Shown here in pieces: positions 23,611 to 31,767 of a DNA stretch of 46,238 nucleotides. How positions within the stretch are numbered: the first letter of the stretch is position 1; each line of letters opens with the position of its first letter. This DNA comes from Candidatus Aminicenantes bacterium UBA647 (GTDB taxonomy: Bacteria; Acidobacteriota; Aminicenantia; UBA2199). Location of the stretch: positions 1 through 46,238 of the forward strand of contig DBOL01000106.1 in assembly GCA_002299555.1 (NCBI GenBank), in the 5' to 3' direction. Both the position numbers and the translations under genes were made by a program. Under the pieces are notes generated by a model, which saw only the letters and a program-made list of their open reading frames with translations, was not told where the DNA came from and ran no database searches.

Positions 23611-25017
23611 TTATTTGTTAATCAAAATACTCATGAAATCCGGATCCTTCAGCATTTCATTAAAGTCAGGGTCTTTCTCAACATAATCCAGCAGGTTCTT
23701 TTCACCGTTCAACAGCCGCTTAATGATTTTGATACACTTCTTTTTATTTCCGAACACTGCATAAACAGATGCCAGTTGGTAGTTATCTGTCAGAACTCTG
23801 GTTTTAGTTTCAACAGCTATCTGGGCAAAGAGTACAGACATCTTTTTATCCTTTTTTTTTTGGAAGTCTGAACTTATCCAATTAGCCTTTATCGCAATTT
23901 CATAAAGGAGTCTTGTCGCCATAAACCCGTCATATATCCTTTTTTTATTTTTTCTCTCACTTTTAAGAAAAGGGATTTTGAGGTCGTTAAGCACTGTCTG
24001 CAAACCCAACCTTGACTTCTGTCCTCTTTTGATCCGGTTAAACACCTTCTTAAAAACAGAGATAAACTGATACTCTTTTCTATTTTTCAGGTCATCCGCT
24101 TTTTTGAACCGAATATACTTCTTTTCAATCATCATTTCGCTTACTTTTTCTTCAAGATCATCAACCGGACGAATCATCCTGAAATGTCTTGCAATGCTCC
24201 CGAGGTACAATACTCCATAATAAAAATTTTCTTTTTTCAGTAATATATTTGCATAATCCTGAAGGTTTAAATAAATCTTTTCTGTTTGGCTTTTATCTTC
24301 TTTAGTAGCATCTCTTACGACTGCATCTATCTCCATCCATTCCACTGCTCTTGCTATGGCAGATTCCTCCGGCCATTTATGGATTCCGCTTACATAGTCG
24401 ATGCAATACCTTACACCTGCCTTCTCCAGCTCAGGCACAAGCTTCCTGAATTCCTTATAATTAAAATCCTCCAGCCCGATTATTCCATAATAGAATGATC
24501 TCTTTATTCTTGATGGATGAAGTTTTTCCTGAAGGCCTGCTCCACAGGCAATGATCCCTGCGGGTGCAACGCCTATTATACTTTCAAACAGAGAAGCTGC
24601 CCGGGACCCGCCGGAGAAGCCGGTTGTATATATCCTTGCCTTATCGACTGAAAATCTCTTCTGAATGTCTATCCATACACTCTTCATAGATCTTATAACA
24701 TCCTTCCAGGGACCATTCTGTGAATTATTTGAACATACCACGATATATCCATATCTTTCTGCAGAATTCTTAAAGAGTTTAACAGGTATCGATCCTCTCG
24801 CTGTAGGTTCAAACGCTATTATAACAGGCCACCTCTTTTCTATAGTATATGATGTGGGGACATAAACAGCATAAGTCTCTTCAGAATTATTTTCACATTT
24901 CACTATTTCAGTGACCTTTCCTATTAAATGATCTTGAGTAAGATTATGTTCGGAGAAAATGTGTGATCCCTGAAATGAAAATATTAAAATCAAAGTAAAA
25001 GCGAGTCTTTTCAACAT
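23611..25017 (-). CDS. Secreted alpha/beta hydrolase with C-terminal helical region
   Basis: The signal peptide is LAFTLILIFSFQGSHIFS. Residues ~35-220 form an esterase-like alpha/beta hydrolase: YAVYVPTSYTIEKRWPVIIAFEP, the nucleophile elbow TGFSGGSRAA (Ser), and a late GIHKWPEE where the His fits the triad. It is closest in style to feruloyl esterase/PHB-depolymerase-like folds. The C-terminal ~230 residues are charged helices, possibly TPR-like, ending with a 30-residue ...KDPDFNEMLKDPDFMSIL tail. I chose the ATG at 25017 over 25035 because a TTGAAT-N17-TATAAA promoter ends 6 bases before it, which would leave the longer start untranscribed. Substrate unknown. Confidence 0.7.
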   Translation of the reverse strand: MLKRLAFTLILIFSFQGSHIFSEHNLTQDHLIGKVTEIVKCENNSEETYAVYVPTSYTIEKRWPVIIAFEPTARGSIPVKLFKNSAERYGYIVVCSNNSQNGPWKDVIRSMKSVWIDIQKRFSVDKARIYTTGFSGGSRAASLFESIIGVAPAGIIACGAGLQEKLHPSRIKRSFYYGIIGLEDFNYKEFRKLVPELEKAGVRYCIDYVSGIHKWPEESAIARAVEWMEIDAVVRDATKEDKSQTEKIYLNLQDYANILLKKENFYYGVLYLGSIARHFRMIRPVDDLEEKVSEMMIEKKYIRFKKADDLKNRKEYQFISVFKKVFNRIKRGQKSRLGLQTVLNDLKIPFLKSERKNKKRIYDGFMATRLLYEIAIKANWISSDFQKKKDKKMSVLFAQIAVETKTRVLTDNYQLASVYAVFGNKKKCIKIIKRLLNGEKNLLDYVEKDPDFNEMLKDPDFMSILINK

Positions 25018-25023
25018 AAAATA

Positions 25024-25052
25024 TTTATACTTCATGTATTATCGAAATTCAA
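25024..25052 (-). promoter_or_regulatory. Promoter of the hydrolase gene, leaderless
   Basis: On the minus strand: TTGAAT (25047-25052), a 17-base spacer, TATAAA (25024-25029), then TATTTT and the ATG at 25017. Confidence 0.6.
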
Positions 25053-25084
25053 TTAAATACCTGATTCTATCAGTGGTCTTTAAA

Positions 25085-25113
25085 TTGATTTCAAAACAAA
25101 AATACATTATTCT
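25085..25113 (+). promoter_or_regulatory. Promoter of the two-component genes
   Basis: TTGATT (25085-25090), a 17-base spacer and TATTCT (25108-25113). It is divergent from the hydrolase promoter 32 bases away. Confidence 0.5.
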
Positions 25114-25151
25114 AGTTTATATTTGAGGAAAACTATACTGATGGAGAATTC

Positions 25152-26258
25152 TTGTTGAAAAAGGAAAAATTTTTGCACACAGATAATCATGAAAGTTTCA
25201 GGCTTGCTCTGGAGGCAGCAAATATCGGTGTCTGGGAATTAAACACATCCTCCTGGGCCTTTTCCATATCAGAAAATATGTTTCAATCTCTGGGAATTAA
25301 GAAAAGATCCTTTAATGGAAAATTTAATTCTTTCCTGGATCTAATTCATCCTGATGATCGGGAGCAGGTAAAAAATATTTTTCATCTCACTATAAAAAAT
25401 AAAACTCCGTTTGATACAGAGTTTAGGATCATTTGCGGGAATAATCAGGAGAGATGGTTTCGGATAAGAGGGAATACCGGAGAGATAAGATCTGACGAGA
25501 AGATCAGACTTCTGGGTAGTATTCATGATAAAACTGAGCGAAAATTAGCTTTCGATAATCTCGAGGATCGAGTAAAGGAGAGGACGTCTGAACTTGAAGA
25601 GATAAACAGAAAGATCCGTGAGGAAATATCTGAAAACCGGAAAATGAAAAAAATTGTCATGGATATCAGTGATAAAGAGCGGCAAAAGATCGGACAGGAT
25701 CTACATGACAACCTGTCTCAACAACTTGGCGGTATTTTATTTATGGTACAAACTCTGGGCGATAGATTACAAAAAAAAGGTATTAAAGAGATCGATGATC
25801 TTGAAAAGATCAAGAAATATTTAAATAATACTTTGAAATATGTAAGAAATCTTTCCAAGGGACTCAATCTTACTTTCGGAGAAACAGGATTTAAATTTGC
25901 TCTTACAGAATTAGCTGAACAAATGAATGAATTATACGGAATGAAAGTTGACCTGAAATTCAAGAACTGGAAAGATATAAAAGATGAAAATATAGCTACA
26001 AATATATTCAGGATAATTCAGGAAGCCTTAAATAATGCTGTAAAGCATGGAGATGCAAAAAAGGCTGCTATTTATCTGACAAGAAAAGATAATAAAAAGA
26101 TTTTAAAAATATCTGATTACGGGAAGGGATTCCCTCCAAATCCAAATAAAAGGGGGATGGGATTAAAGATCATGGAATACCGGGCTTCTCAGATATCGGG
26201 AACATTAAAAATTAACAGAAACAAAAAAAATGGAGCAGAAATAGTCTGCGAGTTTTAA
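25152..26258 (+). CDS. PAS-domain histidine kinase of the NarX/DesK type
   Basis: A cytoplasmic kinase of 368 residues with no membrane segment. A PAS/PAC sensor fills about 15-135 (WELNTSSWAFSISENMFQSLGI, LIHPDDRE, FRIRGNTGEIR...LLGSIHDKTERK). A coiled coil (VKERTSELEEINRKI) leads to a HisKA_3 dimerisation domain with the phosphorylated His in ERQKIGQDLHDNLSQQLGG. The HATPase ends the protein with the N-box RIIQEALNNAVKHGDA and G-boxes DYGKGF and GMGLKIMEYRA. The start is TTG (25152, or 25155) with GGAG just upstream. It is co-transcribed with the regulator after 11 bases. The signal sensed is unknown. Confidence 0.9.
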   Translation: MLKKEKFLHTDNHESFRLALEAANIGVWELNTSSWAFSISENMFQSLGIKKRSFNGKFNSFLDLIHPDDREQVKNIFHLTIKNKTPFDTEFRIICGNNQERWFRIRGNTGEIRSDEKIRLLGSIHDKTERKLAFDNLEDRVKERTSELEEINRKIREEISENRKMKKIVMDISDKERQKIGQDLHDNLSQQLGGILFMVQTLGDRLQKKGIKEIDDLEKIKKYLNNTLKYVRNLSKGLNLTFGETGFKFALTELAEQMNELYGMKVDLKFKNWKDIKDENIATNIFRIIQEALNNAVKHGDAKKAAIYLTRKDNKKILKISDYGKGFPPNPNKRGMGLKIMEYRASQISGTLKINRNKKNGAEIVCEF

Positions 26259-26269
26259 TAACAGCAAAA

Positions 26270-26923
26270 ATGTCTGGTAAAAAAAAATCTATTCTTATTG
26301 TGGATGATCATCCAATAATGCGAGAAGGGATAACCCAGATCATAAATAACCAGAATGACCTTTCTGTTATTGCAGAAGCTGAAAGTGGACAGGAAGCCCT
26401 GAATATTTTGTCAAAGATCCGTCCCGACCTGGCGATAATAGATATATCGTTAAAGGGGATGAACGGGATTGAATTAACAAAAGAGATAAATAGAAATTTC
26501 AATGCCATCCCTATATTGATCCTATCTATGCATCCGGAAAAATTCTATGCTGAAAGAGCAATAAAGGCCGGAGCAATGGGATATCTTCAAAAACACGAAC
26601 CTTCAACTACTGTTCTCGAAGCAATCAGGAAAGTAATCTCCGGAAAGATCTACCTTAGTGCAGAGATCTCTGAAAAAATGCTGATCCAACTTTCAGGGAA
26701 CCTCAGTAAAACCACCCAATCTCAAATTGAAAAACTAAGTGACAGAGAATTTGAGGCCTTCAGACTTATCGGGAAGGGTCTCAAACCCCATCAGATCGCT
26801 GATGAACTTTTTCTCAGTGTAAAAACTATTGAAACATACTATTCAAGGATTAAAAAAAAAATAAATTTGAAGAATGCTTCGGAACTTAGACAATTTGCTA
26901 TCAATTTTTTCCGAAACCAGTAA
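26270..26923 (+). CDS. NarL/FixJ-family response regulator
   Basis: The receiver domain (1-125) has the acidic pocket D12 and D13 (VDDHPIMREG), phospho-acceptor D58 in LAIIDISLKGMNG, the Ser switch in ILSMHP and the Lys in LQKHE. The C-terminal LuxR-type helix-turn-helix (~155-217) reads LSDREFEAFRLIGKGLKPHQIADELFLSVKTIETY. It pairs with the upstream kinase. A TACCCCT motif, which fits the NarL heptamer, lies just downstream at the porin promoter, so the likely target is the phosphate block. Confidence 0.93.
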   Translation: MSGKKKSILIVDDHPIMREGITQIINNQNDLSVIAEAESGQEALNILSKIRPDLAIIDISLKGMNGIELTKEINRNFNAIPILILSMHPEKFYAERAIKAGAMGYLQKHEPSTTVLEAIRKVISGKIYLSAEISEKMLIQLSGNLSKTTQSQIEKLSDREFEAFRLIGKGLKPHQIADELFLSVKTIETYYSRIKKKINLKNASELRQFAINFFRNQ

Positions 26924-26951
26924 ATCACATCAATCCCGCCTATGTAATGGC

Positions 26952-26983
26952 ATCCCCCCACAACATTATTGGGGATTACCCCT
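26952..26983 (+). promoter_or_regulatory. Dyads and NarL-like heptamer upstream of the porin promoter
   Basis: ATCCCC (26952-26957) can pair with GGGGAT (26971-26976), and GGGG-ATTA-CCCC (26971-26982) is a second, competing dyad. TACCCCT (26977-26983) fits the NarL consensus TACYYMT and ends two bases before the -35 box, an activator position. There is no T-run, so a terminator is unlikely. Confidence 0.4.
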
Positions 26984-26984
26984 A

Positions 26985-27013
26985 TTGTCTGATTTAAATG
27001 GATAAAATAGTAT
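26985..27013 (+). promoter_or_regulatory. Porin promoter
   Basis: TTGTCT (26985-26990), a 17-base spacer and TAGTAT (27008-27013), a weak match as expected for an activated promoter. The transcript start would be near 27020. Confidence 0.5.
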
Positions 27014-27039
27014 TTAATATTAAAAAAAAGGAGGAACTA

Positions 27040-28269
27040 ATGAAAAATTATTTTTTAAGTTTTTTCATGGTTTTATTTGTTTTATTCAGTTTTACCGCCT
27101 TAAATGCTGAGGATGGAAAGATTACTACAGACGAAGGCATTCTGAAACTGGTTTCAAATGATGGCAAGTTCTCATACCAGCTTGATGCCAGATTGTACCT
27201 TGATGCAGCTGTTTACTCTGAAGATGAAGATGTTATAGATCTTCACAGTGGTAGTGAGATCAGAAGAATGAGATTTGCAATAAAAACTGTCTTATGGACT
27301 AACTTTATTGCAGAGATCGATTTTGATTTTGCAGGTAATGAAGTTGACATTAAAGATGCATACATGGGATTTACAAAGAACAATATGACAATTAAGGCAG
27401 GAAATTTCAGATCACCTTTCAGTCTTGAAGAGGTAACTTCATCAAGATATGTTTCATTTATCGAAAGGGCATTACCGAATGCTTTTCCTCCGGGAAGAAG
27501 AATAGGTGTTGCTCTTTACAAATGGGGTAAGAACTGGCAGGTAGCCGGCGGTATTTTCGGTCAGGAACCCGGAGATATTGATGAGAAAGAAGGTGAAAAC
27601 TCAGATGAAGGATTCAGTCTTGTTGGAAGAGCTACATTTGCACCTCTTCTTAAGGATAATAAAATTTTTCATCTTGGTGTAGCATATGCTTACCAGACAA
27701 CTGATGCATTTACAGAAAAAATGAGATTCAGAGGCTATGATGAATCAAAGATCTCTAAGATCAGATTCTTAAGCACCGGTAAAGTTAGTGATGTTGACCA
27801 TAGCGGAATGATCGGACTTGAATCAGCGCTGCAATTAGGCTCTTTACACCTTCAAGGTGAATACATTTCAGTAAATGTTGCAAGACTTTCCGGTAGTGGA
27901 GAACCAAATTATGGACTCAGTGGAGGATATGTTTTTGCAAGTTTCTTCCTGACAGGCGACTCTATGCCTTATTATGCAGATCAGGGTGAATTCGGAAGAG
28001 TTATACCTAAGAAAAATAAGGGTGCGGTTGAACTTCTTGCAAGATACAGTTGGTTAGACCTCAATGATCTGGAAAATGATATAGAAGGCGGTGAGGGTAA
28101 TAATTTCACACTCGGACTTAGCTGGTATCTTAATCCAAATTACAAGATCATGTTCAACTACACAAATGTAGATCATGACAAATATGCGGATGCAGATGGC
28201 GATTGGGATGTCCCGGAAGCCGGATTTGATTATTCTGTTTTTGCAGTAAGACTTCTCGTAACTTTTTAA
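27040..28269 (+). CDS. OprO/OprP-type phosphate-selective porin
   Basis: An outer-membrane barrel of the Porin_O_P family. The ATG at 27040 has AAGGAGG 8 bases upstream, which rules out the longer frame from 26998. A signal peptide is followed by family-style segments: FSYQLDARLYLDAAVY, SEIRRMRFAIKTVLWTNFIAEIDFDFAGNEVDIKDAYMG, KAGNFRSPFSLEE, FPPGRRIGVALYKW. It ends YSVFAVRLLVTF with a terminal Phe. OprP-type porins form trimers with an Arg/Lys phosphate ladder. It is the first structural gene after the two-component pair and precedes phosphate transporters. Confidence 0.85.
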   Translation: MKNYFLSFFMVLFVLFSFTALNAEDGKITTDEGILKLVSNDGKFSYQLDARLYLDAAVYSEDEDVIDLHSGSEIRRMRFAIKTVLWTNFIAEIDFDFAGNEVDIKDAYMGFTKNNMTIKAGNFRSPFSLEEVTSSRYVSFIERALPNAFPPGRRIGVALYKWGKNWQVAGGIFGQEPGDIDEKEGENSDEGFSLVGRATFAPLLKDNKIFHLGVAYAYQTTDAFTEKMRFRGYDESKISKIRFLSTGKVSDVDHSGMIGLESALQLGSLHLQGEYISVNVARLSGSGEPNYGLSGGYVFASFFLTGDSMPYYADQGEFGRVIPKKNKGAVELLARYSWLDLNDLENDIEGGEGNNFTLGLSWYLNPNYKIMFNYTNVDHDKYADADGDWDVPEAGFDYSVFAVRLLVTF

Positions 28270-28291
28270 ACAAAATTTAACAAAAAAAAAT

Positions 28292-28317
28292 GCAGGTCTT
28301 GTATTCGCAAGGCCTGC
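28292..28317 (+). terminator. Stem-loop after the porin gene
   Basis: GCAGGTCTTG (28292-28301), loop TATTCG, CAAGGCCTGC (28308-28317): a 10-bp stem with one T-G pair. It is preceded by nine A and followed by GCTTTG. The T-run is weak on the + strand, so it may partly end transcription and raise porin mRNA over the downstream genes, or work on the minus strand where TTTTTTTTT follows. Confidence 0.6.
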
Positions 28318-28341
28318 GCTTTGAAATCAGGAGAAATTTAA

Positions 28342-28959
28342 ATGAGTGATATTAAACCCAGATTTGAGTTCCGTTCCTTTGGACAGAACTTCGGTATAGC
28401 CGAAGAAAAAATGCGAAGGATATCCCCGGTAGAAATGATACGTGAAAGCTCTGAAATATATATCATGTCCACTGCAAATAATGAAAATAACACAAAGATA
28501 AGAGATGGATTGATGGACATTAAAGTATTCGTAAAAGAAGAGAAGGGACTTGAACAATGGAATCCCAGAATGAAAGGCAGTTTCCCTATGGAAAAATCTG
28601 TTATTTCAAACGAGGTTTTTCCTGCTTTCGGCATAAAAATGCCTGAATTGCATCGTGACCAATATACACTCGATCAATTTCTACAGGAAATAATTATCTC
28701 TCACAGTGAATTAACTGCAGTAAGAGTTTATAAAAGGAGATTCGCCTTTACAATAAACAAATGTATAGCAGAGATCGGGGATGTTTATATTAACGGGGCA
28801 CATTTACAAACTGTGAACATTGAGTCTGTGAATATTGATGATATTCTTGAAGCAAAGAGAATGATATCACTTGACGATTATGAAAATGTGAACTATCTTA
28901 TAGCAATAAAAAGAGTCATTGGGATGGAATTTCTTCCTGATGATTTTTATCTCAAATAG
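28342..28959 (+). CDS. Unrecognised protein, possible divergent CYTH fold
   Basis: A soluble 205-residue protein with AGGAG 8 bases before its ATG, sitting 8 bases before a canonical CYTH gene. It opens with a strand FEFRSFG where CYTH proteins have ExExK, then has TKIRDGLMDIKVF, a charged LEQWNPRMKGSFPM, VRVYKRRFAF and IAEIGDVYI followed by NIESVN. That order of alternating charged strands resembles the triphosphate-tunnel fold, with key E and K partly replaced by R. I do not recognise the family. It might be a non-catalytic phosphate or polyphosphate binder, by context only. Confidence 0.5.
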   Translation: MSDIKPRFEFRSFGQNFGIAEEKMRRISPVEMIRESSEIYIMSTANNENNTKIRDGLMDIKVFVKEEKGLEQWNPRMKGSFPMEKSVISNEVFPAFGIKMPELHRDQYTLDQFLQEIIISHSELTAVRVYKRRFAFTINKCIAEIGDVYINGAHLQTVNIESVNIDDILEAKRMISLDDYENVNYLIAIKRVIGMEFLPDDFYLK

Positions 28960-28967
28960 GAGCAATT

Positions 28968-29432
28968 ATGGGAAAGGAAATTGAGAGAAAATTCCTTATA
29001 AAAGGAGATGACTGGAAAAAGAACTCAAAAGAAGTATTATTCAGACAGGGCTACTTATCCACGGTCAAAGAGAGAACTGTTCGAGTAAGAACAATTGATA
29101 ATAAAGGATTCCTGACCATTAAAGGGATCACTGTCGGCGCAACAAGAGCAGAATATGAATATGAGATATCAGTATCAGATGCCAATGAGATGCTTGATTC
29201 ACTATGTGAGAAACCGATTATTGAGAAAACAAGGACAAAAATAGAATATAAGGGGCTGATCTGGGAAATTGACAAATTCTTTGGTGAGAATGAAGGGCTT
29301 ATAGTTGCTGAAGTTGAGCTTGTCAGCGAAGACCAGAAACCAGCTATCCCTGAATGGATCGGGGAAGAAGTTACCGGGGATCCAAGATATTTTAACTCAA
29401 ACCTTATAAAAAATCCTTTTAAAAACTGGTAA
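28968..29432 (+). CDS. CYTH-domain triphosphatase-type protein
   Basis: A triphosphate-tunnel protein of 154 residues. The signature ExExK is EIERKFL near the N-terminus. Tunnel strands carry RTVRVRTIDNKGFLTIKG, RAEYEYEI, IIEKTRTKIEY, WEIDKFFGENEGLIVAEVELV. Bacterial proteins of this size usually hydrolyse inorganic triphosphate; class IV adenylate cyclases are relatives, so cAMP synthesis cannot be excluded. AGGAG precedes the ATG. Co-transcribed with its divergent neighbour and 47 bases before the SLC13 gene. Confidence 0.88.
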   Translation: MGKEIERKFLIKGDDWKKNSKEVLFRQGYLSTVKERTVRVRTIDNKGFLTIKGITVGATRAEYEYEISVSDANEMLDSLCEKPIIEKTRTKIEYKGLIWEIDKFFGENEGLIVAEVELVSEDQKPAIPEWIGEEVTGDPRYFNSNLIKNPFKNW

Positions 29433-29479
29433 AAAAGTGTTGTATAGTATAAATATCATCTTCATAGAGAATAATTCCG

Positions 29480-31081
29480 ATGAGTGATCATTCAAATAAT
29501 TTTGATCTCCTCGACATGCGGCAATACCGCATGGAGAAACTTCAGAACAAAGCCAAATCCAGGACAGAAAAATTAATAGCATTATCGGGAGGGCCTTTAG
29601 CAATAATGACCTTTCTATCAATAATGTTCCTTATTAAGTTTCCTTTCCTTCAGAACATCGATCCCTCAATTTTGGGGAAAGCTTCCAGATCGATATTCGA
29701 CCAGGTCGGAGCTATAGAATTTACAAAAATGAATATAGCAATGCTTGCGGTTTTTACAGCTGCAATTATATTGTGGATCACTGAAGCAGTCCCCAACTAT
29801 CTCACTTCCTTGATACTGATCATTGCACTTGTACTTACAGGCGTACTCCCGGAGGAAGTTGCGTATGCACAACTCGGTCACAAAGTGATGTGGCTGAATA
29901 TTCTCTCATTCATTCTTGCCAGTATGCTTGTAACAACCGGAGTAGCAAAAAGGTTTGCTCTCTGGTTCATTCTTAGATTCGGGAAAAAAGCTTCATCAAT
30001 AATCCTGAGTTTTATGGTTATTAATATTGTCCTCTCTTTATTTATCTCAGCCACTACAGCAAAAGCAGCAATATTACTCCCTATTTTCATGGTTGTCGCA
30101 GCAGTTTATGGAGCAACCGGCGGGAAGAACAGAAATAATGCAGGTAGAAATATAGTTCTCCAAAATCTCTTTCAGATCAATATAGCTGCAGGAGGATTTG
30201 TGACAGGCTCAGGAGCTAATCTGATAGCTGCATCACTTATCGGCGGAGCCATCGGTAGTGACATTTTTTTTTCTGACTGGATGGCTGCTGCATTTCCGGT
30301 TGCTTTAGGAATAATGCTTATAGGATGGCTGGTTGGCATCAAGCTTGTTTTTCCTCTCAGTCCTGATGAGAAGATGCCGAAAATAAAAGGCGGAATGGAA
30401 AAACTCAGACTTGAATTGAAAAAAATGGGGCCTGTATCTTTTCAAGAAATAAAATCGATTATTATATTCAGCGGGATACTCATATTATGGGTGACTGACA
30501 GGTTCCATGGGGTCAGTCCCACTGCAGTAGCATTTGTGGGCGCGATAATTGCGTTGCTTCCTGGAATTGGTATTGTAAAATGGGGTGATGTTGATATTCC
30601 CTGGCATCTTTTATTGTTTAGTGCAGGTGCATATACATTAGGTGCCGGATTCAAAACAACAGATTTCCCGTCAATAGCTATAAATGCTCTGTTTGACAAT
30701 CTCGGATTCGGAAATTCCACACCTTTCTGGGTATTGTATCTGATCTTAACCGGAACCATGATCTTCAGCTCTTTGATATTTCAATCAAAAACAATGAGAA
30801 CATTGATATTCGTTCCGATCGCCATTGGAGTTGCCAACAAATTCGGATTTGATATAATCAGCCTTGCTCTACCGGTAGCTTTTCTTATAGAACATGTATA
30901 TGTGCTGCCGTTCAACAGTAAACCGGCTGCACTATTATACCTGACCGATCATTACAGCCTTACAGATACATTTAAATTTGGGATAATAATGCTATTTATT
31001 TCCTGGGGAGTAAGCATTATAATGGCTATGACATACTTCAGGCTGTTAAATATTACACCTGATGGACTTGGAATATTTTAA
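29480..31081 (+). CDS. SLC13/DASS family anion:sodium symporter
   Basis: An inner-membrane protein of 533 residues with about a dozen hydrophobic helices after a 35-residue charged N-terminus. It shows the DASS pattern: WITEAVPNYLTSLILIIALVLTGVLPEE, a first hairpin with ISATTAKAAILLPIFMVVAA (the Asn-Thr-type SxT site is ATT here), and GGFVTGSGANLIAASLIGG. The second repeat ends QSKTMRTLIFVPIAIG. Members carry sulfate, dicarboxylates or phosphate with Na+. The neighbours favour phosphate or another phospho-anion, but the substrate is unproven. Confidence 0.8.
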   Translation: MSDHSNNFDLLDMRQYRMEKLQNKAKSRTEKLIALSGGPLAIMTFLSIMFLIKFPFLQNIDPSILGKASRSIFDQVGAIEFTKMNIAMLAVFTAAIILWITEAVPNYLTSLILIIALVLTGVLPEEVAYAQLGHKVMWLNILSFILASMLVTTGVAKRFALWFILRFGKKASSIILSFMVINIVLSLFISATTAKAAILLPIFMVVAAVYGATGGKNRNNAGRNIVLQNLFQINIAAGGFVTGSGANLIAASLIGGAIGSDIFFSDWMAAAFPVALGIMLIGWLVGIKLVFPLSPDEKMPKIKGGMEKLRLELKKMGPVSFQEIKSIIIFSGILILWVTDRFHGVSPTAVAFVGAIIALLPGIGIVKWGDVDIPWHLLLFSAGAYTLGAGFKTTDFPSIAINALFDNLGFGNSTPFWVLYLILTGTMIFSSLIFQSKTMRTLIFVPIAIGVANKFGFDIISLALPVAFLIEHVYVLPFNSKPAALLYLTDHYSLTDTFKFGIIMLFISWGVSIIMAMTYFRLLNITPDGLGIF

Positions 31082-31112
31082 TAAAAATGATAGATTTTTT
31101 TAGGGGTCTGAG

Positions 31113-31760
31113 ATGAAATTATTAGGACAGGCAAAAGATTTGATAAGTGAGATCGATATATTCTGGGATAACATTTCCAGATCAGCTCTTGTATTTCGTG
31201 CAGGGTTAAACAATTATCTTGATGGAAAGATAGAACGATTCCAATCAGACCTGAAAGATATAAGAAAACTTGAGAGTGATACTGACTCCAAGAGGAGAGA
31301 AATAAAGTACAAATTATACTCTCATATGCTTATTCCTGAATCGAGAGGTGATGTCCTTGGTCTTCTGGAAACAACTGACAATGTTGTAGATTCAATAAAA
31401 AAAGCTCTGCTCCAGTTTGATATAGAAAAACCGGAGATCCCGGATTTGCTTAAGGAAGAATTTAAAGAATTAGCTCAATTATCAGTAAATACGGTTGATG
31501 AGATGGTTCTTGCTTCAAGAGCTTTTTTCAGGGAGATCTCAATTGTGAATGATCATATAAATAAAGTTCACTATTATGAGCATGAAGCGGATAAAGTAGA
31601 AGAAGAACTTAAGAGGAAAGCATTTAACTTGGAAATAATAACAACTCTCAGTTGGAAGGTTCAATTGAGATATTTTGTTGAAAGGCTGGCAAGGGTCTCC
31701 GATGAGGCAGAGGCAGTGTGTGACAGACTGTCTGTTTATGTTATAAAAAGGTCATTCTGA
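31113..31760 (+). CDS. PhoU-like (DUF47) regulator of the PiT transporter
   Basis: A cytoplasmic helical-bundle protein of 215 residues of the DUF47 (TIGR00153) family. It has E/D-xxx-D metal-binding repeats (ESDTDSKRREI and YEHEADKVEEEL) and the HMLIPESRGDVLGLLETTDNVVDSIKK segment typical of the family. Genes of this family lie next to PiT transporters and are thought to adjust their activity. It precedes the PiT gene by 7 bases. Confidence 0.9.
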   Translation: MKLLGQAKDLISEIDIFWDNISRSALVFRAGLNNYLDGKIERFQSDLKDIRKLESDTDSKRREIKYKLYSHMLIPESRGDVLGLLETTDNVVDSIKKALLQFDIEKPEIPDLLKEEFKELAQLSVNTVDEMVLASRAFFREISIVNDHINKVHYYEHEADKVEEELKRKAFNLEIITTLSWKVQLRYFVERLARVSDEAEAVCDRLSVYVIKRSF

Positions 31761-31767
31761 TACAGTA

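Noticed and set aside
26941..26983. Terminator after the response regulator gene
   Set aside because: The dyads have no T-run behind them and lie against the -35 box, so a regulatory site is more likely.
26998..27039. Longer porin start at 26998
   Set aside because: It would start in the promoter region; ATG 27040 follows AAGGAGG and opens a proper signal peptide.
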